From NCBI GenBank assembly GCA_020356005.1, contig CP070629.1:3350736-3391560 (forward strand): a stretch of 40,825 bases of DNA, given 5' to 3'. Within the stretch, counting starts at the first letter, position 1. Every line of letters starts with the position of its first letter. Origin of the DNA: Thermoplasmata archaeon (GTDB lineage: Archaea; Thermoplasmatota; Penumbrarchaeia; JAEHCK01; GCA-020356005). A program made the translations under genes and the position numbers. Shown here piece after piece: positions 7,764 to 16,935 of this stretch. The notes under the pieces were generated by a model. That model was not told the origin of the DNA, ran no database searches, and saw only the letters and a program-made list of their open reading frames with translations.

Positions 7764-8423
7764 ATGAGAAAATTAACTCTTCAATTTAAACCGAATGATG
7801 CCGTAAAGAAAGAACAAAAATCATTGTTTAAAGATGATCAGACTTATGAAATTCTTGAAACGCTGAAGGTGGATTTGGAGAAAGGGACATGCGTTGATCT
7901 CATCGAATGTACTTTAAAAGAAGATATATCTATTCACGATTTGATTTTTATAGGTAATAATGAAATATTGAGTGTTTTAAAATCTGAAGGTAATAAGCAT
8001 ACATGCTTGGTTAAGTATCAAGAAACAGCAGATTTCAAGGATTTATTCAACTCAATCGATTTGAATATAATTTTTACAAAACCCATTATAATAACCATCG
8101 ATAAAACAACGGTAAGTTGTATAGGGGATCAAGAAAGTTTATTAAAATTAATAGAAATAATAAAAACAAAGGTAGGGAAGATCGAGAATATGATTTTTAA
8201 AAAAGCAGTATATCAGACAACTGATATACTATCCATTTTGACAGACAAACAAAGAGAGATTCTGTTGACCGCTCATAAGTACGGATTTTTTGAATTCCCA
8301 AGAAAAATAACAAGTGAGCGGTTATCAGAGAAGGTAAAAATCAGTAAAGCCACAATGCTTGAGCACATACGAAAGGCCGAGAGGCGGCTGCTTACTGAAA
8401 TACTGGAAGGATATACAGCATAA
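7764..8423 (+). CDS. HTH_10 (Bat-like) transcriptional regulator, paralogue
   Basis: 219 residues, co-linear with the regulator at 6159. Both begin MRKLTL, share the block SIHDL-FIGN-EIL and the KHTCLVK stretch in the N-terminal part, and end in an HTH_10 domain (LTDKQREILLTAHKYGFF ... HIRKAERRLL, about residues 160-215). The TATA box at 7728-7735 places transcription start almost at the ATG. It is divergent from the four-helix membrane protein. The conserved N-terminal domain suggests the two regulators recognise related signals and possibly the same operator, so cross-regulation of all three control regions is likely. Ends 55 bases before the convergent FAD enzyme. Confidence 0.9.
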   Translation: MRKLTLQFKPNDAVKKEQKSLFKDDQTYEILETLKVDLEKGTCVDLIECTLKEDISIHDLIFIGNNEILSVLKSEGNKHTCLVKYQETADFKDLFNSIDLNIIFTKPIIITIDKTTVSCIGDQESLLKLIEIIKTKVGKIENMIFKKAVYQTTDILSILTDKQREILLTAHKYGFFEFPRKITSERLSEKVKISKATMLEHIRKAERRLLTEILEGYTA

Positions 8424-8478
8424 TAATTCTAAATAACAAAAAAAGATAAAATTTCTTCGTATTTATTTAATTTTAAAA

Positions 8479-9990
8479 TTAAGGCTTTGCTGTTAAAAAA
8501 TTCTTCTTATCCTTCTTACAAATGATCTGGACAGCATTGCGACCCGACATTGCCACAGCAGGTAGGCTGCCACCCGGCTGTACCCACTGCCCTGCCATGT
8601 AGAAGTTATCAAGCCCCGGCAGCATCTGGCTCATGCGCATGGTCAACGTCTCTGTTGTTTCTATCCATCCCTCAAAACTGCCGCGCCAGTTTCCCGTGTA
8701 GTGTACCCAGGTCATGGGTGTTGCCACGTCACGCATCTCTACCTTCTCGGCAAACCTGGGGAAGCGCCTGTCAAGCTGAGCGATCACCTTTTCTGCTATC
8801 TCCTGCTTCTCTTTCTTGTAACGCTTTGGGTCGCGCTTCAGTTTCTCCCAGTAGTCATAGTCCGATGGTATGTGGACTCTCACAAATGTTTTACCTTTTG
8901 GAGCCAGGGTCGGGTCAAAGGTATAGAACTGGACGCTCATGCGGCTGCGGTTCTTCTCACCGATCTTAACAGGTTTATCAAACGGAAAGTCTATCCCTGT
9001 CACGGTTGACGGAACATCTTTGAACGAATCATTTACACCTAGACCAACATATATCAGCGGTGCAAAAAGGGGAAGATTATCATAGTAACCCTGTATCTTT
9101 TTATTGATATATTTACCGTCGAGCATTTTGAATATGGTTGTATGACCGTCTGCGGCAGAGATAACGATATCTGCACGGTGCTCGCTACCGTCCGTAAGCT
9201 GTACACCAACGGCTCTGTCGTTTTCGACCAGGATCCTTTCCACCCGCGACTTATAGTTGATCTTACCACCCAACTCGAGGTACCGGCGCTCGATGGTAAG
9301 GGCCAGCTCCAGAGAACCGCCAATGGGATATCCCGCAGTTCTCTGGTTCATCCATGCAAAGGTCTTCATCACAGCTACGATAGGGAACTCCGGCGGGTTT
9401 TCCAGGTTGAATATATACGGGAAAGCCTCGCGCATAAATGGATTCTTAAAGCGTTGCGCAACATCTCCGAGGGTAAGTCTACCCCATTTACGGAAAAAAC
9501 CTCCGTAAGGGATCATACTCCTTACTATCCTGATTTTGTCTGCTGGACCTAACAGATCAGATGCCTTTTCCCAGGGTATGGGGAAATAAATCATCTTGCG
9601 AATCCCGTTGGTAAAATCCTCTATAAGTTTCTTATCCTCCGGGGCAAGCTCCTTCATGTGTTTCTCGAGCCTATCGATGTCTGTGTATACGATGAAAACC
9701 TTGCCGTCCCTACCCTCGATCCGCGCATATTCTCCGTGCTCTATCATTTTACTCTCTTTCATTACACTGAGTTCTTCCCAGATTTGATAGAAATCCGTTC
9801 CGGGTCTTGTCCCTGTCAACCAGTGAATACAACCGTCGATCTTGTACCCCTTGCGCTTCCAGGTAGTGCAAACGCCGCCAGGTTTGTTGTGCATCTCGAA
9901 AATGCGAGTATTGTAGCCGTTCATCTGGCCGTAGCACCCGGCAGAAAGCCCGGCAACGCCTGCTCCGATGATTATTATGGATTTTTTCAT
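8479..9990 (-). CDS. Phytoene desaturase / retinol saturase-like FAD oxidoreductase
   Basis: 503 residues. The N-terminus carries the dinucleotide-binding motif IIIIGAGVAGLSAGCYGQ with a following acidic residue (FEMH) and the PGGVCTTWKRKGYKIDGCIHW block. That block is typical of the CrtI / all-trans-retinol 13,14-reductase superfamily. The C-terminus has the second FAD signature MLPGLDNFYMAGQWVQPGGSLPAVAMSG, written here as separate stretches around residues 455-483. Such enzymes desaturate, isomerise or saturate polyenes; in archaea many members of this group have no assigned substrate. No other carotenoid gene is in view, so a carotenoid role is not shown. ATG 9990 has AGGT about eight bases upstream. 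Isolated gene, convergent with the HTH_10 gene. Confidence 0.88.
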   Translation of the reverse strand: MKKSIIIIGAGVAGLSAGCYGQMNGYNTRIFEMHNKPGGVCTTWKRKGYKIDGCIHWLTGTRPGTDFYQIWEELSVMKESKMIEHGEYARIEGRDGKVFIVYTDIDRLEKHMKELAPEDKKLIEDFTNGIRKMIYFPIPWEKASDLLGPADKIRIVRSMIPYGGFFRKWGRLTLGDVAQRFKNPFMREAFPYIFNLENPPEFPIVAVMKTFAWMNQRTAGYPIGGSLELALTIERRYLELGGKINYKSRVERILVENDRAVGVQLTDGSEHRADIVISAADGHTTIFKMLDGKYINKKIQGYYDNLPLFAPLIYVGLGVNDSFKDVPSTVTGIDFPFDKPVKIGEKNRSRMSVQFYTFDPTLAPKGKTFVRVHIPSDYDYWEKLKRDPKRYKKEKQEIAEKVIAQLDRRFPRFAEKVEMRDVATPMTWVHYTGNWRGSFEGWIETTETLTMRMSQMLPGLDNFYMAGQWVQPGGSLPAVAMSGRNAVQIICKKDKKNFLTAKP

Positions 9991-10169
9991 TGGACCTACC
10001 TTATCATGAAAATTGATTATAAACTGACGAAAATCATTTTATTATTTTTATAATTTTCCTTAAAAGAAAGAAAGATATTGGAGCTTTTCTGTTTTTACTT
10101 CGTTGAGAGAATGGTGAAGGTAAAATGGTGAATGGTTAAGGACGATGAGAAATTTCAATTTTCTAAATA

Positions 10170-13100
10170 TCATTCTTCAATCTCTTCTTCTTTCATTAAA
10201 TCTATTTCATCAGCTTTTTTCAACTTCTTTTTTCGCCGTAAAACCATTGGCCATTTCAGAAATATCAGAATAATGATTACCAGTACCAGAGCGATTGCTG
10301 CACCCGCAATACCCAGATATAATCTCGTATCCATATCCTTATCACCAGATGTGCCCCCTTGTTCACCTTCTTCTACTGTGATGTTGACAACTGCTATCCC
10401 GAAAGCAAGGTCATCATCATAAACGTAAAGCTTGACAATATATTTACCCGGTTCTGTGAATGTATGCGTCGGGTTCTGTGCAGTACTATTATGGCCGTCA
10501 CCAAAATCCCAGTAGTATGAAACGATCCTGCCGTCACTATCGGTCCCGGAACCGTAGAATGTCACGATTACAGGTGCGCGCCAGGTTGCATCTGATGCAC
10601 TATATTCAATGATCTTTGCAGTTGGAGCCAGATTTATGAGTACATACAGTCTCGGAGTCCCATTTGCTTCAATTGAGGTTACGCCTTCACCCTTTGAGTT
10701 CACGGCCGATATCGTGTAAAAGTAGGTGATGTCGTTGGAAACCGAGGTATCGTTGTAAAATAGAATGTCACCTCCAATTTTAAAGAGCTCATATAATACG
10801 ACATCATTGGAAACTCGATAGATATGGTAATATTCGATATCCGCACCGCCGTTTGAGACCGGAGGTTCCCAGGTCAGATTAATATATGAATCGCCGGCCC
10901 TGAGTTTCACATTGATAGGCTGCCCTGGTAAAATGACTATTGTGCCGGGCAATCTTTCCGAAAGATTTCCAATACCAAAAGCGTTCCTGGCACTTATCAT
11001 GTAATAATATGTAACCCCCGGTGTTACATTTGTATCTGTATAATAATACACATCTCCCAGTTCTTCTATCAATGTCTCTTCACCGGGTGTTGGACCCCTG
11101 TAAATTAGATAATTTGTTATTGTTGCCCCACCGTCGCTGTCAGGCGCCATCCAGCTCAGGCTGATATTGTTGTCTCCTTCCTTTGTCCACAACAATACTG
11201 GTGCGCCTGGTACGGCCCCCGGCCGTGCAGAGACCACGTTCGAGCGAGGGCTTGCACCACACCAGTTCGAGGTTTCTATATTGTAAAAGTATGTCAGGCC
11301 GTTGTCTACACTGGTGTCATTGAAATATACAACAGAGCTGGAAATATTAAAAGTCTTGAGGGGTTGTTCTTCAAGAATTTTTTGGGTTGGTCCCCGGTGA
11401 AGCTTGTATCCCAGAATTGGAAAACTCCCCTCGTTTTCCGGCAGTTCCCAGCTGAGATTGATGAACAAATCTCCGGCCACTGCATGGAGGTTTTTCGGTG
11501 CCGAAGGCAGATCACCCCAGGGTTTCATTAGCGGATAATGATCTACGTGGTTAGCATCCAGAACATGAGGTTTGTCACCGATGCCGTCCCTGCCGGATTT
11601 TTCCGAAAACTGGTCAATATATTCGTCAACACCCTGGTAATCACTCCAATAATTTCCACCGGGGTAAGTGCTGTTCATAAAATTTTTCTGGCTTTGATCA
11701 AAGAGTACCTGATCAGTATTATCAATGAAATTATTATAGTATATGAGATTAAGCTCTGATTTCTGGAAATCAATCCCAATATCGTTGTTTGATATTGAAT
11801 TGGAAGAAATCTCATTTTCATCAGAAGATATCAGAGAAATACCGCTGTTATTATTTGATTCGATGATATTTTCATTTATTTTATTATGGTCAGAATACAT
11901 CAATTTCAGGCCGTGGGTTAGCCCGTTGACAAAAACGCCACCTTCAATGTAATAGTCGGTGCCAAATTCCATCATTAGGCCCGCTTCGGTGTTGCCCACT
12001 GCATTTGTATCAAAAACTTGCGTGCCGCCGGACATGAGGATGCCAATGCCGTTCTTATTATTTTGATCACAGGTATTATTAGATAAATAATTATGTGACG
12101 AGCCTTGAATCATAATCCCATTTTCGATATTGTTACTGCATGTATTATTTTCCAGATCATTGGTATTCGAATCCTTGTAAAGATAAATTCCATTTTTCTG
12201 ATTAGATTCCATCAGATTATTTTCCAAACGATTCTCTGTTGAGCTTTGAAGAACGATGCCGGTTTCTCCATTCATTTGTAAAGTATTTTGGTATAGATTA
12301 TTTTCATCAGAATTTAATAAATGTATACCATTTTGGTGGTTGTAATTCAGATAATTATTTTGAATAATGTTATCTTTCGAATAAAATAACAATACGCCGG
12401 TAGTGGCGTTCGACAGGTTCTGGTTTTCGCAGGTAACATTTGAGCAGTTGACCAGTACCACCTGCCCTGCCCCTGAGGGAACTGCCCCACCAGCTTTGTT
12501 TTTCCAATAATAAATTGGTTTTGTGTTCACATCATTTGAAGCGTCAATTGAATGTGATTTCAAACCCTCCAGGGTTTCAGTAAATGAAAGACCGCTATTG
12601 AACAGGCTGTTATCTGTCAAAGTTATATTTTGTGCATTGTCGATGGATATTCCGAATGTACTATTGTAAATTGTATTTTGATTTATTTTTGAATTGGCTG
12701 ATATGTAAATTGATATTGAAGAAATACTGTTGTCATAGAATTCATTTGATATTACCTCATTATTATCTGAACCAAAAGAAATGCCCACTCCTCCACCGCC
12801 ATTGTTTTTTAAATTATTATTAACAATTATATTGTCCATTGAATTATGAATGCTGATACCCGGATTCATATTATTGTAGATATAATTCTTCTCAATTGTA
12901 TTACCATTGGAAAATGACGCGAAGAAACCACCTGTATTGTTCACAATTTCATTGTCATATATGCTATTATTATTTGAATGGTCTTTAAGCTCAACGCCGT
13001 TATTGATATGAAAAAAGATCTTGTTAAAACTGATATTATTGTAATGTGAACTGTATAAAATGATACCTCGGTGCGAATTATTTAAGATATTATTGTTTGA

Positions 13101-13712
13101 TATATTGTTTCCTGGTGACGACAATAATTCTATACCGCTCCCATAATTATTTGATATATTGTTTCCCACAATGTTGTTATTCGACCCCTCAATAAATATA
13201 CCAGCTGAATTCTTCGTTAAATTATTAGAAATAATATCGTTATTGGTTGAAAATAAATCAATGATGATCCCCGGCCCACCATCGGAGATGGTATTGCCCT
13301 TTACAGTAAGATTCTCCACTTTTGCTAGATACAATCCGGTGTAGAAATTTCTCACTGTCGAGCTTTCGATACGACCGAAGGAAACATTGGTTACCACAAT
13401 TCCTTTATTATCTCCTGAAGTCGAATTCAAAACCACACCGCGGATGACAAAATGCATCGTAGTGTTCTTGATCTCGATACCGCTTTTTGAGGATACAGTA
13501 ATGTCCCACCCCTCGATGATATACGGATCGCCTGCGGTCCCGCTCCCGCCGGTAACGCCGTTACCTGAAGTAAAATTTCCATCGCCTTCAATGAGAATTG
13601 GTGCATGGGCCGTACCTGCGTTCACTACCTCAGGCTCAAACGATATGAAAATGATGAAACTGCTCAAGGTCAATATAATCACGGCGGCAGTTGAGATCAA
13701 ACGATTATACAT
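10170..13712 (-). CDS. NosD-like beta-helix surface protein with FN3 and PKD domains, membrane anchored
   Basis: 1,180 residues from ATG 13712. The frame extends to 13775, but a TATA-like CTTATAAGG (13757-13749) lies inside that extension and ATG 13712 begins directly at a signal peptide (MYNRLISTAAVIILTLSSF). A long right-handed parallel beta-helix (about 40-730) follows, made of NosD/PbH1 repeats rich in Asn with 'N-I--N-I--N---GI-L' periodicity. It closes with the archaeal NosD signature GGNYWSDYQG. Then come three fibronectin type III domains (about 735-1030), one PKD domain (about 1035-1120), a membrane helix (about 1131-1153) and a charged cytoplasmic tail. Probably a cell-surface carbohydrate-binding or adhesion protein; ligand unknown. 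Confidence 0.9.
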   Translation of the reverse strand: MYNRLISTAAVIILTLSSFIIFISFEPEVVNAGTAHAPILIEGDGNFTSGNGVTGGSGTAGDPYIIEGWDITVSSKSGIEIKNTTMHFVIRGVVLNSTSGDNKGIVVTNVSFGRIESSTVRNFYTGLYLAKVENLTVKGNTISDGGPGIIIDLFSTNNDIISNNLTKNSAGIFIEGSNNNIVGNNISNNYGSGIELLSSPGNNISNNNILNNSHRGIILYSSHYNNISFNKIFFHINNGVELKDHSNNNSIYDNEIVNNTGGFFASFSNGNTIEKNYIYNNMNPGISIHNSMDNIIVNNNLKNNGGGGVGISFGSDNNEVISNEFYDNSISSISIYISANSKINQNTIYNSTFGISIDNAQNITLTDNSLFNSGLSFTETLEGLKSHSIDASNDVNTKPIYYWKNKAGGAVPSGAGQVVLVNCSNVTCENQNLSNATTGVLLFYSKDNIIQNNYLNYNHQNGIHLLNSDENNLYQNTLQMNGETGIVLQSSTENRLENNLMESNQKNGIYLYKDSNTNDLENNTCSNNIENGIMIQGSSHNYLSNNTCDQNNKNGIGILMSGGTQVFDTNAVGNTEAGLMMEFGTDYYIEGGVFVNGLTHGLKLMYSDHNKINENIIESNNNSGISLISSDENEISSNSISNNDIGIDFQKSELNLIYYNNFIDNTDQVLFDQSQKNFMNSTYPGGNYWSDYQGVDEYIDQFSEKSGRDGIGDKPHVLDANHVDHYPLMKPWGDLPSAPKNLHAVAGDLFINLSWELPENEGSFPILGYKLHRGPTQKILEEQPLKTFNISSSVVYFNDTSVDNGLTYFYNIETSNWCGASPRSNVVSARPGAVPGAPVLLWTKEGDNNISLSWMAPDSDGGATITNYLIYRGPTPGEETLIEELGDVYYYTDTNVTPGVTYYYMISARNAFGIGNLSERLPGTIVILPGQPINVKLRAGDSYINLTWEPPVSNGGADIEYYHIYRVSNDVVLYELFKIGGDILFYNDTSVSNDITYFYTISAVNSKGEGVTSIEANGTPRLYVLINLAPTAKIIEYSASDATWRAPVIVTFYGSGTDSDGRIVSYYWDFGDGHNSTAQNPTHTFTEPGKYIVKLYVYDDDLAFGIAVVNITVEEGEQGGTSGDKDMDTRLYLGIAGAAIALVLVIIILIFLKWPMVLRRKKKLKKADEIDLMKEEEIEE

Positions 13713-14129
13713 TTCAATCTCTCTGCAGATTGCAGCATATTGATGCCTTATAAGCTTTTGTATCTCTTGAAACATGTTGTGATTTCAGTACTGTAAGAAT
13801 CGAGGAGAAAAGGTGAATATAGCAATAGAGTCGATAAAACATCGTCCACAAGTTTATTATTTTATTCTCTCGACGGTATAAAATTAAAAAGATTTATATA
13901 ACGGAACTTTCATTCCTGCGTGGAGGTGCAAAGCTCAAGGAGGCTTGAATGCTTTAATGATTTGACCGGATGAATTGAGTTTGATATAATTTGATAAAAC
14001 GGTCAATTAAAATGAATTTTATAAGTCATAAACTTATTTGTTCAAAAGGCATTCCCAGATCCTGAGCATGGTATAATTGATAACGTTGCATCCCCACATC
14101 ATAAAAGATTTAAAATTTGGAGGAACATT
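13713..14129. other. Divergent intergenic region with promoters
   Basis: No gene seen. TTTATATAA at 13891-13899 is a good rightward TATA box, but it is over 230 bases from the next ATG, so either a long leader or a short RNA starts here. Two GGAGG-like sites near 13922 and 13938 lead only into very short frames. GGAGG at about 14120 is the ribosome binding site for the gene at 14130. Confidence 0.4.
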
Positions 14130-14738
14130 ATGAATGGAATTGGAAAACTATTGGCATACATAACCATATTCGTACTGGTATCTATGATATTCATAGGAAT
14201 ACCGGTAAATGGAGAAGAGCGTAATATAACCGATAATGAAATAACTGCAATACCGTTAGGTGCAGCATCGGGTATTCTTGATTTTGATGGAGATCTAACA
14301 GAATGGATAGAGCAAGAGGTAGATACCGCAACAGGCTCAAACTACATGCTCTATAATACATATGGTGGCTACTGGGCGGATGCAGAAAAGGCACCGGGCA
14401 GCGACGGTATGGGTAATCCGGCCCCGGATAATCCAGGTGACGAGGACGACCTGCTGTGCTGGGCGGCCACAGATGCAAATATGCTTGAGTGGACCGGCTG
14501 GGGCTTCGTAAGCGGCATGGACGATACCGATGAGTTCTTTGATTACTACATCGACCATACAACAGACTACGGCAGCAAAATCGAATATGGACTGCAGTGG
14601 TGGTTCAACGGCAATCTTCCCTCACCCGGCGTTAACTGGTCCGTAGAAGACGTTGCAGGTGGTAACTTCTGGGCTTCATCTTATACATGGACTAATTATG
14701 TTCTCATATCTCCCGGGAATTTAAGTGTACTGCCTTAA
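14130..14738 (+). CDS. IdeS-like (C66-type) secreted cysteine protease, N-terminal part before an in-frame stop
   Basis: 202 residues ending at TAA 14736-14738. A signal peptide (residues 1-28) is followed by the first half of an IdeS/Mac-like cysteine protease domain. DDLLCWAATDANML (106-119) closely matches the active-site Cys region of streptococcal IdeS (DDLLC-AAT--NML), making Cys110 the predicted nucleophile. The rest of the domain, with His and Asp, continues in the same frame directly after the TAA, so this frame alone cannot form an active enzyme. GGAGG eight bases upstream supports the start. In the whole reading frame the stop replaces one codon (TAA is one transition from CAA), so nonsense mutation or assembly error are the simplest explanations. 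Confidence 0.8.
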   Translation: MNGIGKLLAYITIFVLVSMIFIGIPVNGEERNITDNEITAIPLGAASGILDFDGDLTEWIEQEVDTATGSNYMLYNTYGGYWADAEKAPGSDGMGNPAPDNPGDEDDLLCWAATDANMLEWTGWGFVSGMDDTDEFFDYYIDHTTDYGSKIEYGLQWWFNGNLPSPGVNWSVEDVAGGNFWASSYTWTNYVLISPGNLSVLP

Positions 14739-16517
14739 ATCAGAAGCTATTTAACGAACGGTAATGCAGTTGGACTTGGGATCTATCCGGTTTCGGGACC
14801 CGGCGGTCATGCAATTACATGCTGGGGCTATAACTACGATTCCACTAAAAATCCTATAACACAGCCGAATGATTATTATCTGGGCGTCTGGGTCTCCGAT
14901 TCAGACAGTCATAAAAACCAGGCTGATCCAGATGATTACCTGAGATATTACGAGGTTGAGTACGATAGTGGTGAGGGTTATTGGTACATGCCAAATTACG
15001 GCAGCGGCTGGAAAATTGCTGTGGCAATAGGATTGAAACCGTTCCCCGGAGAGGTCCGGCCCGTTGCTAATGCCGGTGGACCTTACGTCGGTAATGAGGG
15101 TTCATCTATCACCTTCAACGCAGGTGGTTCCAGCGACGGTGATGGAGATGCCTTGAAATATCGATGGGACTTCGACGGCGATGGTGATTGGGACACCTCC
15201 TGGTCCAGCAGTACTACCGCATCTCATACCTGGTATGACGACTACACCGGTGATGTGTATCTCGAGGTATTCGACGGCAGGCTGCGGGATATGGATATTA
15301 CAACGGTAACCGTTAATAATGTTGCACCCACCGCCACAGCGGTTGGCGATGTTATCTATGAGAACGGTATCGCAACGGTGAGCGGTACCATATCAGACCC
15401 CGGCACACTGGATACATTTACGGTACATATCAAGTGGAGCGATGGCCCCAATGAAGAATTTGACTATCCAGCAGGTTCAACGACCTTCAGCGAAACGCAC
15501 CAGTACCTGGATGATAACCCCACCGGGACACCATCGGATGTTTACGATATCACCATCTGGGTGGAAGATGACGATTCCGGAGACGCAAACGCTTTCACAA
15601 GCGTTACTGTGAACAATGTTGCCCCGAGCATAACTGCGGTAGGCGACACAATTGACGAGAACGATTTTGCCACGGTGAGCGGTACAATAACCGACCCGGG
15701 CACGCAGGATACATTTACGATCATAATAGACTGGGGCGAGGGTGCGCCTGAGGTGTTCTACTATCCTGCAGGTTCAACAACTTACAGCGAGACGCACCAG
15801 TACCTGGATGACAACCCCACCGGCACATTATCGGATGTTTACCCCATCTCGGTTTCAATTACCGATGATGATACACTGGGTGACGCAGATACAACCTCGG
15901 TTACAGTGAACAATGTGGACCCGGTTACATCTATTGACGCAATGGCACAACCGAACCCGCAGTTCATACTGCCCATAATCCATACACTTGATTTCACAGG
16001 CAGTTTCACAGATGTCGGCACTCTGGATACCCACAGCGCCGTCTGGGACTGGGGCGATTCGACAAGTGATGTCGGGACCCTTACCCAGGCATCCGGGTCC
16101 GGTACCGTGACCGGTTCGCATGTGTATATGGTACCGGGTTTCTATACCGTAACGCTCACGGTAACAGATGACGACGGTGGAGTTCATTCCGATACATTTC
16201 TAGTAGAAGTGGTGGATGCCCACGGTGCTCTGAGTATCATGAACGATTACATCCAGGGTCTCGATGACAGCGCATTCGCAAAAAACCCGGCAAACACGAA
16301 GAAAACCTACAGTAACATGATCGATGCGTTGCATCACAAAGTAGATGCAGAGAATTATAAGGGTGCAATCAGCGACATGCAGAACAACATGCGCGGAAAA
16401 TCAGACGGTACAATGGGTGGAAAAGCTAACAACGACTGGATCGTTGACGGCAGCGTACAATATGAAATGACCATGAAACTGGACGATATAAGCGCCTATC
16501 TGGCAACATTTCTATGA
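14739..16517 (+). pseudogene. IdeS-like protease, C-terminal part: catalytic His/Asp, PKD-type repeats, FIMAH-like end
   Basis: Same frame as the preceding part, open from 14739; the first ATG is only at 14988, inside the protease fold. With the upstream half it forms a 796-codon gene. GGHAITCWGYNYD gives His227 and VSDSDS gives Asp257/Asp259 of the joined frame, matching the IdeS His and Asp-x-Asp. A PKD domain follows (AGGPYVGNEGSSITF on), then two near-identical 99-residue Ig-like repeats and another PKD-like domain with WDWGD. The final ~90-residue helical domain (SAFAKNPANTKKTYSNM to the end) looks like a FIMAH domain. No C-terminal membrane helix, so the intact ancestor was probably secreted. 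Domains after the stop are well preserved, so any inactivation is recent or not real. Confidence 0.78.
15340..15930 (+). repeat. Tandem 297-bp coding duplication
   Basis: Two adjacent units offset by exactly 297 bases (99 codons). GGTGAGCGGTAC occurs at 15377 and 15674, and GCACCAGTACCTGGATGA at 15497 and 15794. The high nucleotide identity shows a fairly recent duplication of one Ig-like domain. Confidence 0.8.
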
Positions 16518-16533
16518 ACAGGCCGCATTAAAA

Positions 16534-16605
16534 CTCGTTAAGCGAGGACTCTGATAGCGGAAACCCGCAGATGATTCGCTTAACGAGATTTTATTTATTT
16601 TTTTT
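16534..16605 (+). terminator. Strong hairpin terminator with nested stem
   Basis: A 12-bp perfect stem CTCGTTAAGCGA (16534-16545) / TCGCTTAACGAG (16576-16587) encloses a second hairpin GCGG-AAAC-CCGC (16557-16568). It is followed by ATTTTATTTATTTTTTTTT. It ends the IdeS-like transcript. Confidence 0.8.
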
Positions 16606-16820
16606 TAAATACTGACTTCAGCCCTCTGATTTTTTTTGATTTTGATCGGGAAATACTGAATTCGAAACCCTGCTATCGTCTTTTACCTTTTGCTTCCTGG
16701 CTTCTGCCTTTTGCCTCTTGGCTTTTTCCTTAATCCTTTTATATTGTTTCTATCTTAAATGTTTTATAAAATTAATATATTATACAATAAATTTAATTAT
16801 TACAAATAAGATAATAGTGG
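16606..16820. other. Gene-free stretch with Cys/Leu-codon-like low-complexity repeat
   Basis: No gene. 16678-16735 is a run of degenerate CTTTTGCCTCTTGGC-type words, the reverse complement of the GAGGCAAGAGGC run at 28399-28432. The remainder is AT-rich. Confidence 0.5.
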
Positions 16821-16856
16821 ATTAGTAGTGATTATTACTAATAATATATAAAGGGC
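16821..16856 (+). promoter_or_regulatory. Promoter of the C11 peptidase gene with palindromic operator
   Basis: ATTAGTA (16821-16827) and TACTAAT (16836-16842) form a perfect 7-bp inverted repeat that directly abuts the TATA box ATATATAAAG (16845-16854), where it would overlap the TFB recognition element. The geometry suggests repression by a dimeric regulator; which one is unknown. Confidence 0.5.
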
Positions 16857-16935
16857 ATATATTAGCTTCCATCTTCATAAATCCAGATAAATTTAGTGGA
16901 TATTATCTCAAGGTGATACAATTTTCAAAACCCAA

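Noticed and set aside
14736-14738. Pyrrolysine or selenocysteine recoding of the in-frame stop
   Set aside because: The codon is TAA; Pyl uses TAG and Sec uses TGA, and no recoding element is seen.
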